Below, in pieces: positions 27,617 through 37,054 of a stretch of DNA of 64,000 bases. This stretch comes from Nocardia fluminea (lineage in GTDB: Bacteria > Actinomycetota > Actinomycetes > Mycobacteriales > Mycobacteriaceae), in contig NZ_PJMW01000002.1 in assembly GCF_002846365.1 (NCBI RefSeq), forward strand, positions 682,001-746,000. The letters run 5' to 3'. Numbering within the stretch: position 1 is the stretch's first letter; each line of letters starts with the position of its first letter. The position numbers and the translations under genes were made by a program. Below the pieces are notes generated by a model that was given only the letters and a program-made list of their open reading frames with translations, was not told the DNA's origin and searched no databases.

Positions 27617-30148
27617 TCATGCCTGTGACTTCTTCAGTCGCAGTCGGCTCCAGGTGATCAGCGCGAGGAGGGAAGTGATCACGATGAGCATCACGATGTC
27701 CAGGATCCAGATGCCCGCGCTGTGCCCCCACAGCGGATCGTCCTGCGAGCCGAAGACCAGCGTCGTCAGATCCACCGTCGACGCGCCCGCCGCGTAACCC
27801 CAGCGGGAGGGGAACAGGTAGGAGATCTGCTCGAGGCCGACGCGGTCGGTCACCGGGATCAGGCCGCCCGCCATCACCAGCTGCACCATGATCATCACCA
27901 CGAGCATCGGCATGACCTGCTCGTTCGACTTGGCCAAGCTCGACATCAGCAGGCCGAACACCACGCAGCACACCGCGGTCATCGCGATGTCGAAATACAG
28001 CTCGACGCTGCCGCTGGGGATCAGCGAACCGGCGCCCGGCGCCTTCTTGCCGATGAACGTGATGCCGATCAGCACGGCCGACTGCAGGAACGCGGTCACG
28101 CTGAACACGACGATCTTGGCCATCAGATAGGCCGAGGGCAGCAGGCCGACCGCGCGCTCACGCAGGAAGATCGACCGCTCACCGACCAGATCGCGCACGC
28201 TGAGCGTGGCGCCCATGAAGCACGCGCCGAGGATGAGCACCACCAGCAGCTGCTGGGCCTCACCGCCGCTCTCCCGTCCGAACGAACCGTCGGGCAGCTG
28301 CACCAGCGCGCCCTCGGTGAACCCGTCACTACCCGGCACCACCAGCGACAACGCGCCGAGGATGAATGGCAGCACCACGAGGAAGATCAGATATCCCCGG
28401 TCGGAGAAGATCAGCCGCACCTGCCTGCGGGCCAACGTGCTGAACTGCCGCATGCCACTCGACTGCGGCGGCGTGCCCACGTTCCCGCGATTGGGCTGCG
28501 CGGGCGGCGGTGGCGGCACATAGGCCTGCCGGGACCGATACTTCGCGAAGGCCTGGTCCGGGTTGGCGGCGACCTCGGCGAAGATCTCCGCCCAGTCGCT
28601 CGTCCCCATCGCCGCGCCGACCCCACCCGGATGACCGGCGAACGCCGTCTTACCGCCCGGAGCCAGCAGCACCACCTGGTCACACATATCCAGGCAAGCC
28701 ACCGAGTGCGTCACCACGATCACCACGCGACCGGCGTCGGCCAGTTCGCGCAGCATCTGCATGACCTGCCGATCCAGCGCCGGGTCGAGGCCGGAGGTCG
28801 GCTCGTCGAGGATCAGCAGCGACGGACCGGTGAGCAGCTCCATCGCCACCGACGCGCGCTTGCGCTGACCGCCGGAGAGCCGGTCCACTCGGGTGTCGGC
28901 GTGCTGGGTGAGCGAAAGCTCTTGCAGCACACCGTCGATCACCTTCTGCCGATCGGACTTGGTGGTATCGGGCGGCAGCCGTAGCTCGGCGGCGAAACCG
29001 AGCGCCTGGCGCACCGTGAGCTGACGGTGCAGCACGTCGTCCTGGGGCACCATGCCGATGCGCGAGCGCAGCGCCTCGTACTCGGCGTGCAGATTGCGGC
29101 CCTCGAAGGTCACCACACCGCCGGAGGGCTGGGTATTGCCCGCGATCAGCTTCGACAGCGTCGACTTACCCGCGCCGGAGGGCCCGATCAGCGCGGTCAA
29201 CGTGCCACGCCCCGCCGTCATGTTCACATCGACGAGCAGTTGCTTGTTGTTCTCGACCGTGAACCCGACCCCGTGCACCGACAGGCCCTGCTCGGCGACC
29301 GGCTTCTGCCGATGCGCCAGCGCGCCCTGCGTGACGACGAAGTCGATGTTGCCGATGGTGACGATGTCGCGCTCGCGCAGCACCGAGCGCTGCTGCCGGT
29401 GACCGTTGACGAAGGTGCCGTTGGCCGAGCCGAGGTCCTCGATGACCAGGCCCTCGGGCGAGGCCAGCAGCTTCGCGTGCGCCCGCGAGGCCAGCGGATC
29501 GTTCACGACGATCTGATTGTCGGAGGTGCGGCCGATGCTCAGCCCGCCCGGCGGAATGCGGTCACCGCGCGCGACCGGTTCGGTCGAGGCGGCCTTGCGG
29601 ACCGGCGGCAGCATCGACGAATCGGCGCGGCGGGTCATATTGATGTTGTCCTGCGGCTGCGCGGGCAGCTGCGAGGTGGGTACATATTGCGGTTGCTGGT
29701 GGTGCGGGCGCGACGGCGGCTGGAAGCCGGGATGGGGCTGCTGCGGACGCGGCGGCTGGTGGTGCGGCTGCTGCGGACGCTGCTGCTGTGGTTGCGAAGG
29801 CGGCGCGACCATGGTCGCCGCGTGGCGCGCCCCAGGCGCCGCGGGGACCAGGTGCAGCAGCGGCCCGGTGATCGCGTCACCCAGGCGTACCTGGGTGGGC
29901 CGATCGATCGAGACGGGCTGGTTCAGCCTGCGCGCGTCGACGAAGACGCCGTTCGTACTACCGTTGTCGGCGAGTACCCACGCGCCGTTGCTGAATCGAA
30001 GAGTGGCGTGCACACGAGAAACCAGCGGGCTGTCCACGAACAGGGTGACCTCGGGCGCGCGGCCCATGGTGATCTGCTGGCTCGCTTCGAAGACTCGTTC
30101 GGTTCCATCATGGCGCACGGTGATGGTCTGCGCCCCCGGTGAAGACAT
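27617..30148 (-). CDS. FHA-FHA-ABC transporter fusion (Rv1747 type)
   Basis: The protein has 843 residues. Domain order: FHA1 (about 5-95; TMGRAPEVTLFVDSPLVSRVHATL and NGSTNGVFV), Pro/Gln-rich linker (about 110-180), FHA2 (about 195-275; LSIGRTSDNQIVVNDPLASRAHAKL and LGSANGTFVNG), ABC ATPase (about 300-520; GPSGAGKSTLSKL, LSGGQRKR, LLILDEPTSGLD), and a membrane domain of six helices (about 595-840). In mycobacteria the equivalent Rv1747 is phosphorylated by PknF and exports lipoglycan-type material; the role here is inferred. The FHA domains would read phosphothreonine, and a PknF-like kinase is encoded at 39.6 kb in this window. The ATG at 30146-30148 is chosen because FHA1 begins right after it. 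Confidence 0.9.
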   Translation of the reverse strand: MSSPGAQTITVRHDGTERVFEASQQITMGRAPEVTLFVDSPLVSRVHATLRFSNGAWVLADNGSTNGVFVDARRLNQPVSIDRPTQVRLGDAITGPLLHLVPAAPGARHAATMVAPPSQPQQQRPQQPHHQPPRPQQPHPGFQPPSRPHHQQPQYVPTSQLPAQPQDNINMTRRADSSMLPPVRKAASTEPVARGDRIPPGGLSIGRTSDNQIVVNDPLASRAHAKLLASPEGLVIEDLGSANGTFVNGHRQQRSVLRERDIVTIGNIDFVVTQGALAHRQKPVAEQGLSVHGVGFTVENNKQLLVDVNMTAGRGTLTALIGPSGAGKSTLSKLIAGNTQPSGGVVTFEGRNLHAEYEALRSRIGMVPQDDVLHRQLTVRQALGFAAELRLPPDTTKSDRQKVIDGVLQELSLTQHADTRVDRLSGGQRKRASVAMELLTGPSLLILDEPTSGLDPALDRQVMQMLRELADAGRVVIVVTHSVACLDMCDQVVLLAPGGKTAFAGHPGGVGAAMGTSDWAEIFAEVAANPDQAFAKYRSRQAYVPPPPPAQPNRGNVGTPPQSSGMRQFSTLARRQVRLIFSDRGYLIFLVVLPFILGALSLVVPGSDGFTEGALVQLPDGSFGRESGGEAQQLLVVLILGACFMGATLSVRDLVGERSIFLRERAVGLLPSAYLMAKIVVFSVTAFLQSAVLIGITFIGKKAPGAGSLIPSGSVELYFDIAMTAVCCVVFGLLMSSLAKSNEQVMPMLVVMIMVQLVMAGGLIPVTDRVGLEQISYLFPSRWGYAAGASTVDLTTLVFGSQDDPLWGHSAGIWILDIVMLIVITSLLALITWSRLRLKKSQA

Positions 30149-30255
30149 GGAGCGGATACTATGCCATCGCCCGGACATCGGCGGTGCCCCCGAGACGGCT
30201 CGACTCCCGATCCGGCGATCGACCTGCACGTGTATCCGGCCGACCAGGGGGACTG

Positions 30256-31701
30256 ATGCCGAAAGCCCAAGTGTTGATGGCGATTACTGTCGTGCTATGC
30301 GCGCTGATGGGCATCGGCTGCACGCGGGCGATCGACGGGCACGGTGTCTCGATCTATGACGATCCGTTCCAGGTGGCGGGATTGCCCACCACGGGCGGGC
30401 CGAACGGCCCCCGCGCGGGCGTCCCGGATTCGCCGCTCACCGCGTCCAACGGCGACGGCGGCGACGTCGACAAACTGGCGCTCAACGCGATCGACGACAT
30501 CCAGTCCTACTGGCAGGCGGGCTTCGCCACCGAATTCCCCGGCGAGACCTTCGACCCGGTCGAGAAGCTGATCTCCTGGAACGCGCGGGCCGCTCGCGCC
30601 GAAGCGGTCGAATTCTGCAAGGAGACCACCTACCACCTGGTCAACGCCGCCTACTGCCGCAGCGACAACTCGATCGGCTGGGACCGCGAGATGCTGCTGC
30701 CCACCATGAGCGAGACCTTCGGGACGATGTCGGTGGTGATGGTGCTCGCCCACGAATACGGCCACGCCATCCAGAGCATGGCCAAGATGGTCACCAAGAA
30801 GACCCCGGTCCTGGTGAAGGAACAGCAGGCCGACTGCTTCGCGGGCGCGTTCATGCGCCATGTCGCGGAAGGCAAGTCGAAGCACTTCACGATCAACACC
30901 TCCGATGGCCTGAATTCCGTACTGGCCGCGACGGTTTCGATCCGCGACTCCGATCCCGACGACCCGGAGAGCGTGCACGGTTCGGCCTTCGAGCGCGTCA
31001 CCGCCGTCCAGATCGGGTTCACCGACGGTCCCCGCGGCTGCAAGGGCATCGACGAGGACGAGATCGACTCGCGCCGCGGCAGTCTCCCGCAGAGCTTCTC
31101 CGGCGACAGCGGTCGCGGCGAATACCCCGTCTCCAAGGAGAACCTCGTCGAGCTGAGCAAGGCGTTGCAGGCCATCCTTCCCGTGCGGGACGCGCCGACC
31201 TACGACTACGCGGGCTCGCGCATCGACTGCAAGGACGGCGCGGTCACCGAACCGGTCACCTACTGCCCCGCCAAGAACACCATCGCCACCGACGTACCGG
31301 GGCTGGCCGAACGCGGCTCCACCGACACCGACGACGACGGCCCGCTGCCGGTGAAGGTCAGCGGCGATTACAACGGCTACGTGGTCTTCATCTCCCGCTA
31401 CACCCTGGCCGTGCAGCGCAGTCACGGCCAGCAGCTGACCGGCGCGAAGACCGGTCTGCGCGCGGCCTGCCTCTCCGGGGTCGTCACCGGCAAACTCGCC
31501 GAGCCCGGCAGGCCCGTGAGCCAGGGCGACATCCAGCTGTCGGCGGGTGACCTCGACGAAGCGGTCTCCGGCCTCCTCACCGACGGACTGGCCGCCAGCG
31601 ACACCGAGGGCAACACGGTGCCCAGCGGATTCTCCCGAGTCGACGCCTTCCGCGCCGGCGTCCTCAACGGCGAAACCACCTGCCTGTCCCGCTATTCCTA
31701 G
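30256..31701 (+). CDS. Zinc metallopeptidase lipoprotein (neutral zinc metallopeptidase family)
   Basis: The protein has 481 residues. A lipoprotein signal ends in LMGIGC with Cys22. The zinc site is HEYGH (166-170) with a third ligand in KEQQADCFAG (E189), as in the YpfJ-type family. Several cysteines in the second half suggest disulfides. It would act on the outer face of the membrane; the target is unknown. AGGGGG precedes the ATG. It is divergent from the FHA-ABC exporter, and its stop interlocks with that of the convergent FHA/zinc-ribbon gene (CTAG at 31698-31701). Confidence 0.87.
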   Translation: MPKAQVLMAITVVLCALMGIGCTRAIDGHGVSIYDDPFQVAGLPTTGGPNGPRAGVPDSPLTASNGDGGDVDKLALNAIDDIQSYWQAGFATEFPGETFDPVEKLISWNARAARAEAVEFCKETTYHLVNAAYCRSDNSIGWDREMLLPTMSETFGTMSVVMVLAHEYGHAIQSMAKMVTKKTPVLVKEQQADCFAGAFMRHVAEGKSKHFTINTSDGLNSVLAATVSIRDSDPDDPESVHGSAFERVTAVQIGFTDGPRGCKGIDEDEIDSRRGSLPQSFSGDSGRGEYPVSKENLVELSKALQAILPVRDAPTYDYAGSRIDCKDGAVTEPVTYCPAKNTIATDVPGLAERGSTDTDDDGPLPVKVSGDYNGYVVFISRYTLAVQRSHGQQLTGAKTGLRAACLSGVVTGKLAEPGRPVSQGDIQLSAGDLDEAVSGLLTDGLAASDTEGNTVPSGFSRVDAFRAGVLNGETTCLSRYS

Positions 31702-33047
31702 CCGAACGGGGGTGGTGCGGCCGGTTCGTAGCGCAGGACCCGGTTGCCGATCATCACCTCGGTGCCAGGGATCAGCACCATCGGCTGATGCGGGGTGAGC
31801 CGGACCCAGTCGCGGTAGCCGGGGTGGCGGCTGCGCGTGCCGTTGGTGGAACCGCGATCGATGAGTTGCACGTCCCAATTCACCAGGTGCACTTCGGCAT
31901 GCGCGCGCGACATGCCACCGGAGGTGTCGTCGATGCGCAGCGGGACGAGTCCGCGCTGGGCGGCGTCGGAGTGCTCCGGGTCGCGTCCGATCACCGCGTC
32001 GGCGGCCATCAGGTAGGTCATGCCGTCGTCGAGCACGAGCATGCCCAGTGGCGGGCGTACCACCTCGGCGAGCGCCTGGGTCTGGTCGACGGGCATGCCG
32101 CACACCGTGCAGAACGCCGAGCGCGGATCGCTGGGATGCGCACGCGCGCACTTGAATCCCATCACCTTCACCGCCAGCACCGTCGACTTGGCCGTGGCCT
32201 CGAGCCTGCGCTGCAGGTCGGGATCGGGTTCGGGCGCGGGATTGGTTCCGGAGAGCCGGGTTTCGGCGTTGTGCGGGTCGGCGACCGGGGTGCCGGCCGT
32301 GCCGTGCGCGGTGCCGGTCACCGCGTCGAGCATCGAGGTCGCCGGTTGCATTCCCGTCGCGGGCTGCTCGGAGGGTCGTGAATCCGGTTGCGCCGCACGC
32401 GGTTCCCGGTCGATACGCGCGGTAGGCGGTGGCGGCCTCCGGGTCTGGCCCACCGGTTCCGCGGTTCGCACCCGGCTGCGCACGTCGTTGGACCACATCA
32501 CGGCCCCGCCGGCCTGCGCGATTCCCTCGACCAGCCAACCGATTCCGCGCTCCGGCGGCAGATCCGGGATGCGGCCCTTGGCGTCGTCGACGAACAGCGC
32601 GACCGCCTTCGCGGGCTCGGAGGCGACGCGGTCGACGGTGAACGCAGCGTCACTGCCGCGGTAGTACTCCGGGCCGCGATCGTCGGCGAGCACCGCCGTC
32701 ACCGAACCGTGCAGGAAGATCGCCACGCCACCGTTGTCGGCGGCCGAGAGCACCCCGAAATCGATCGGCACGCCGGGCGAGATCTGCTCGGCGTACTTCA
32801 TGAGCCACCGGGTCGCCTCGCGCGCCACCACCGAACCCGGCCCCGACGGCGCTTGCTCGTGCGCGTCACGCACCAGCTCCGCCAGCGATTCCAGCGCGAC
32901 CGCCGCGGTGTCGCCGGGGGTGAGCTTGCCCTGCCCGCGATGCGCGACCACGATCACGGCGCCCGCGACCCGTGCGACCGCGTGACTTCCGAGCACCACT
33001 TCGACCTGCCGATCCCTCACAGGTATCGGCCTCCACCGGAACTGCAC
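31698..33047 (-). CDS. Protein with C-terminal FHA domain, zinc ribbon and unassigned N-terminal domain
   Basis: The protein has 449 residues. The N-terminal 185 show alternating strands and helices (VARVAGAVIVVAHRGQG, DTAAVALESLAELV, VAIFLHGSVTAVLADDRG) that recall a PP2C phosphatase core, but I see no metal-binding aspartates. A Pro-rich linker spans about 195-275. A zinc ribbon FKCARAHPSDPRSAFCTVCG lies near 305, and the FHA domain near 350-445 has the phosphothreonine pocket AVIGRDPEHSDAA, MSRAHAEVHL and DRGSTNGT. The GTG start at 33045-33047 is likely. It may read kinase output. Confidence 0.72.
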   Translation of the reverse strand: MQFRWRPIPVRDRQVEVVLGSHAVARVAGAVIVVAHRGQGKLTPGDTAAVALESLAELVRDAHEQAPSGPGSVVAREATRWLMKYAEQISPGVPIDFGVLSAADNGGVAIFLHGSVTAVLADDRGPEYYRGSDAAFTVDRVASEPAKAVALFVDDAKGRIPDLPPERGIGWLVEGIAQAGGAVMWSNDVRSRVRTAEPVGQTRRPPPPTARIDREPRAAQPDSRPSEQPATGMQPATSMLDAVTGTAHGTAGTPVADPHNAETRLSGTNPAPEPDPDLQRRLEATAKSTVLAVKVMGFKCARAHPSDPRSAFCTVCGMPVDQTQALAEVVRPPLGMLVLDDGMTYLMAADAVIGRDPEHSDAAQRGLVPLRIDDTSGGMSRAHAEVHLVNWDVQLIDRGSTNGTRSRHPGYRDWVRLTPHQPMVLIPGTEVMIGNRVLRYEPAAPPPFG

Positions 33048-33164
33048 AGCAGGGGGGTCGCCATGTCGTCCAGACTATGGCAAAGCACCCCGCATAGGTC
33101 CCCCTGGGCGGGGTTGGTCCGGTAACTTCATAGGTGCCGTGGGAGGAACATCGAGGGGAACCTG

Positions 33165-34364
33165 ATGATCGATTCGACCAGAATTCGCATCGCGCTCGCC
33201 TGGGGTGGGGCTCTGATCGTCCTCTCCGGCTGTGCCGTCAGCGGCACGCCCGTCGCCGGCGAGCCCGATGTGCGTGGCCTGGAAACCGGGACCTTCGCCA
33301 CCGACCGCCACAGCTACACCGACACCGCGGGCGACCGGGGCGCACTCGTCGAGGGCGCCCGGATGTCGGCGGCTGTAGTGCCCGCGGTGCGGATCGATCC
33401 GTCGCTCTCGCACGGCCGCGGCGGCGTGGTCGTCCCCGACATCGAACGCGCGCTGGATTTCGTCGCCAACGTCTCCAAACCCGTTCTGGAGAACCGCAAG
33501 TTCGTCACCGGCTACGTCGCGCTCGGCGCCGACCGGGCCGATCCCGACGGACAGACCCGGCCCGGCCCGGACGCGACCGCGCTCACCACGGCCCTGTTCC
33601 GCTTCCCCACCGCGGCCGCCGCCACCCTCGCCGCGCGTGAACTCGAGGACGTCGACCTGGCCGTCTCGCCCGACAACCGCAAACTCGCCTCCACCAAATA
33701 CCCCGACGCGTACCTTCACTGGCGCCCCGGCGTGCCCACCATCGGCGCCTTTCTCGCCCACGACGAGTTCGTGATCTCGCTGTTCATCCAGCGACCGAGG
33801 GCCGACGCGGCCGACCTCACCGCCTGGGTCGACAAGAATCTCGCCGCCGAACTCGCCCAGCTGGCGAAGTTCGATCCCACGCCCACCGAGAAGATCTCCG
33901 ATCTGCCCGTCGACCCCGCCGGGCTGCTGGCCCGTGCCGTCGTCGACGACCGTTCCACGATGCGGCCCGGCCAGTTCTCCTTCGCCTCCTATGCCCCGCA
34001 ACACCTCGTCAACAAAGCAGCCGACCTCACCGCCCGCCAGAATCTCGTCGACGCGACAGGGGTCGATGCCCACGCCGTCGTGGAAGGCGGCGCCGTCACC
34101 CGGGTACGTGACCAGTCCGCCGCCCAATCCCTCATGCGTGGCCTCATCGATTCGGCGGGCCACTACGACCCGATCACCGCCCCCGCCGACGTCCCCACCG
34201 CGACCTGCCTGAAACTGAACGACAACGGCAACAAGGAAGACGACTACGTCTACCGCTGCTACGTCGCCTACAAGCGCTATCTGGCCATGGTCAGCGCCGA
34301 CGGCGAACCCGAGGTCCGCCAGAAGATCACCGCCCAGTACGCCCTGCTGGCCAACAGCTTGTGA
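33165..34364 (+). CDS. Paralogous lipoprotein 1 of 5, subtype A
   Basis: The protein has 399 residues. The lipobox VLSGC places the lipid on Cys23. The start of the mature part (AVSGTPVAGEPDVRGLETG) and the end (YRCYVAYKRYLAMVSADG...QKITAQYALLANSL) are shared with the four following genes. A middle motif DAYLHWRPGVPTIGAFLAHDEFVISLF is common to all five in degenerate form. GAGGGG seven bases before the ATG supports the start. This group corresponds to a Nocardia-rich lipoprotein family of unknown function. It is the first gene of the array. Confidence 0.85.
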   Translation: MIDSTRIRIALAWGGALIVLSGCAVSGTPVAGEPDVRGLETGTFATDRHSYTDTAGDRGALVEGARMSAAVVPAVRIDPSLSHGRGGVVVPDIERALDFVANVSKPVLENRKFVTGYVALGADRADPDGQTRPGPDATALTTALFRFPTAAAATLAARELEDVDLAVSPDNRKLASTKYPDAYLHWRPGVPTIGAFLAHDEFVISLFIQRPRADAADLTAWVDKNLAAELAQLAKFDPTPTEKISDLPVDPAGLLARAVVDDRSTMRPGQFSFASYAPQHLVNKAADLTARQNLVDATGVDAHAVVEGGAVTRVRDQSAAQSLMRGLIDSAGHYDPITAPADVPTATCLKLNDNGNKEDDYVYRCYVAYKRYLAMVSADGEPEVRQKITAQYALLANSL

Positions 34365-34435
34365 GTTCGCTCGACCCCACTGCCCGATTGCGGTGACGTA
34401 GGATTCCGCCGACAATCGTTTCGGGGAGGAATGAG

Positions 34436-35629
34436 TTGCGAGCCACGAAAGTCGTCTGTGTCCTGGCGACCGCGCTGCTGACCACTGTCGCCACGGCCTG
34501 CGGTGGTCCCGACGAGATCGCCGCCACCGACGCTCCGGTGGACCTCGCCACTCTCGACGTGGGCAACTACCCGACCCAGCCCCGTCAGGTCGGGACGGTC
34601 GCGAGCCTGGACCAGGGCCGATTCGTCGAAGCCGAACGCCTCGGCGATTTCGTGCCGACGCCCGCCGATATCGATCCTCGATTCGTCCACACCAATCCGT
34701 CGATCGCGTCGGTGTTCCTCGATGCCGAGGCCTCGCTGGGCAAGATCATGGCCGTCGATCGCTTCGCCGAGGTCGCCCCTGATTTCATCGGCGGATTCGT
34801 GAGCTCGGCGGAGACGAAGCCCAGCAATATGGGCCTGGACATGGTGAACGCGGTCATGATCTTCCCGGACGCGCAGAAGGCCGCCTCCGCCGCCACCGAG
34901 CTGGAGAAGCTCGATTTCGGCTATGCCCCGAACAACCAGCGCATCGAGATCCCCGGCTACCCGGCGGCGATCGCGCACTGGCAGCCCGACCAGCAGTCGA
35001 TCGGATCCTGGTTCGCCACCGGTCATCTGGTCATCTACACCTGGTTCTACGACTACCTGAAGATCTGGCTGGAGAAGGTCGACAGGCAAGAGCTACTCGA
35101 CCTCACCCGCAAGAGCCTCGACACCATCGTCCCCGCGGTCGCGAAGTTCACCCCCACCCCCAGCACCGAACTGATGACCCTGCAGCGCGATCGCGACGGC
35201 ATGCTCGGCCGCACCGCACCGCGCCCCCGCGAGGATTCCTGGATCAACCCACCCGGCGTCTACGCGGGCCGCACCGCCCGCCACTTCGTCTCCGACCCGG
35301 TGAGCACCGCGAAGATGATCGACGACTACGGCATCGACCTCTACGCCAACGACGGCTCCGAGGTCTACCGCGCTCGCGACATCGCGGGCGCCCAGGGTGT
35401 GCGCGACGAACTCGGCGGCCTCACCCGCAAATTCACCGCCTCCGCCGCACCGAAGAACCTGCCGAGCGCGCGATGCAAGGAATACATCGGCAGGAAGAAG
35501 CGGATCGCGATCCGCTTCTATTGCGCGGTGTCCTACGACCGCTACGCCGCCTATGTCTGGTCGAACCAGCTCCTCGACGCCCAGCAGCGGATCTCGGCCC
35601 AGTACGCATTGCTGGTGAACGCGAAATGA
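34436..35629 (+). CDS. Paralogous lipoprotein 2 of 5, subtype B
   Basis: The protein has 397 residues. The lipobox TVATAC gives Cys22. Subtype B is marked by VDLATLDVGNYPTQPRQVG, FIGGFVSSAETKP and APKNLPSARCKEYIG near the end, none of which is in subtype A. The C-terminal frame (FYCAVSYDRYAAYVWSNQLL...QRISAQYALLVNAK) is shared by all. The start is a TTG with GGGGAGG six bases upstream; the nearby ATG is in another frame. It ends in an ATGA overlap with the next gene. Confidence 0.83.
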   Translation: MRATKVVCVLATALLTTVATACGGPDEIAATDAPVDLATLDVGNYPTQPRQVGTVASLDQGRFVEAERLGDFVPTPADIDPRFVHTNPSIASVFLDAEASLGKIMAVDRFAEVAPDFIGGFVSSAETKPSNMGLDMVNAVMIFPDAQKAASAATELEKLDFGYAPNNQRIEIPGYPAAIAHWQPDQQSIGSWFATGHLVIYTWFYDYLKIWLEKVDRQELLDLTRKSLDTIVPAVAKFTPTPSTELMTLQRDRDGMLGRTAPRPREDSWINPPGVYAGRTARHFVSDPVSTAKMIDDYGIDLYANDGSEVYRARDIAGAQGVRDELGGLTRKFTASAAPKNLPSARCKEYIGRKKRIAIRFYCAVSYDRYAAYVWSNQLLDAQQRISAQYALLVNAK

Positions 35630-36858
35630 GAATCCGATACGCCGTGCTGGCTGCCACGCTGGCCACCGTCCTGACCGCCTGCGGCTCCACCCTGTCCGGG
35701 CAGGCACTGCCCGGTGAGATAGATGTTCGCAGCCTCGACGTCGGCTCGTACCCGACCGAGCCGCTCAACGCCCACGACGACGATCCGATCCCCGACCTCT
35801 ACGAGATGGACGACGTAGCGGCGATGCGGATCGCCGACTACGTGATCAATTCTCGCGACATCGACGCCCAGATGACCTACGGCAAACGCGGGACCACCGT
35901 CTCCGCCGGCCTGATGCCCTCGGCTCTCGGTGACGATCGCGCGATGTCGGTTATCGCCAAGAAGCACAAGCTGCTCTACGGTTTCGCATCCAATGGCGCC
36001 TCCACGGATTCCCGTGTCGAGACCGACGGCGGCTGGCCGACGAAGAAGGCCGAGAACAGGCTCACCGCCACCACGATGGTCCTGCAGTTCCCCGATGCCG
36101 ACCGCGCGGCCGCGGCGGCGAAAGAGTTCTACGACACCGACTTCGGCATGCAGGAAGGTCGCAACCAAGCGGTCACGATCCCCGGCCACCCTGCGGCCCT
36201 GTCACATTGGCGTCCCGATTCGCCGTTCCTGCGCACCGTGCTCCCCCACGGCCCCTATGTGATCGCCTTCCTGCTCTCGGTACCCACCCCCGACCAGCAA
36301 GCGCTCACCGCGCTGGCCGCCAACGCCTACACCGAGCAGATCGCGGCACTGGCCGAGACCACACCACTGACCGACGAACAGGTCATGACGTTGCCGTGGG
36401 ACCCCGAGCATCTCCTGATGCGCACCCTCAACCCGGAGGAGCTGGCCGCCCCCGAGGGCTCCGGCTTTTACGTGGTCACCGGCAAACACGGCATCCTGCA
36501 CTACGCGGGCGACCAGCTCCCCACCGATCGCCACTACGTCGACGAGCAGCTCACCAAGATGAGCGCCCAGCAGGTGGCCCTGTCCTGGGGCTCGATCGCA
36601 GTGCGCACTCCCGACGAGCAGACCGCCCGCCGCGCGGTCACCGAGAAGATGTTCCTCTGGCAGGTAGAAGGCGAAGCCGCCAACCCGCCCGGCCTCCCCG
36701 ACGCCGCTTGCGTGGAGAACAAACGCACGGGCGCGGCGAAACGCTTCAGCTGCATCGTCGCTTACAAGGAATACGTCGGAATAGTGAGCGGAAACCAGCT
36801 TTTGGACGCCCATCAACGTGCGGCCGCGCAATATGCACTATTCGCCAACGCACGGTGA
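35626..36858 (+). CDS. Paralogous lipoprotein 3 of 5, subtype A
   Basis: The protein has 410 residues. The lipobox VLTAC gives Cys19, followed by GSTLSGQALPGEIDVRSLDVGSYPTEPL, the subtype A signature also seen in copy 5. The middle motif is PAALSHWRPDSPFLRTVLPHGPYVIAFL and the end RFSCIVAYKEYVGIVSGNQL with AQYALFANAR. Its ATG overlaps the stop of copy 2 (ATGA), so the two are translationally coupled. Confidence 0.85.
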   Translation: MRIRYAVLAATLATVLTACGSTLSGQALPGEIDVRSLDVGSYPTEPLNAHDDDPIPDLYEMDDVAAMRIADYVINSRDIDAQMTYGKRGTTVSAGLMPSALGDDRAMSVIAKKHKLLYGFASNGASTDSRVETDGGWPTKKAENRLTATTMVLQFPDADRAAAAAKEFYDTDFGMQEGRNQAVTIPGHPAALSHWRPDSPFLRTVLPHGPYVIAFLLSVPTPDQQALTALAANAYTEQIAALAETTPLTDEQVMTLPWDPEHLLMRTLNPEELAAPEGSGFYVVTGKHGILHYAGDQLPTDRHYVDEQLTKMSAQQVALSWGSIAVRTPDEQTARRAVTEKMFLWQVEGEAANPPGLPDAACVENKRTGAAKRFSCIVAYKEYVGIVSGNQLLDAHQRAAAQYALFANAR

Positions 36859-37054
36859 CCGGCCATCTTCGGAACCCGACCAACACGTGTCCACCACAAC
36901 GACGATCGGCTGCGAGGAGGTCCACCAGCGCCCAGCGCGCGACCGGTGCCTGAGTGCTATCTTCTCTGAAGCGCTTGGCTGGCGGGGTGGCAAGAGCCCC
37001 GAAGTGCTGCCACCGAGTAGCGCGTCTTCGGTGGTTCGTTACGGAGGGGAATGC

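Noticed and set aside
30295..32538. 747-codon minus-strand frame across two genes
   Set aside because: It is antisense to the metallopeptidase gene and out of frame in the FHA gene; composition is artefactual.
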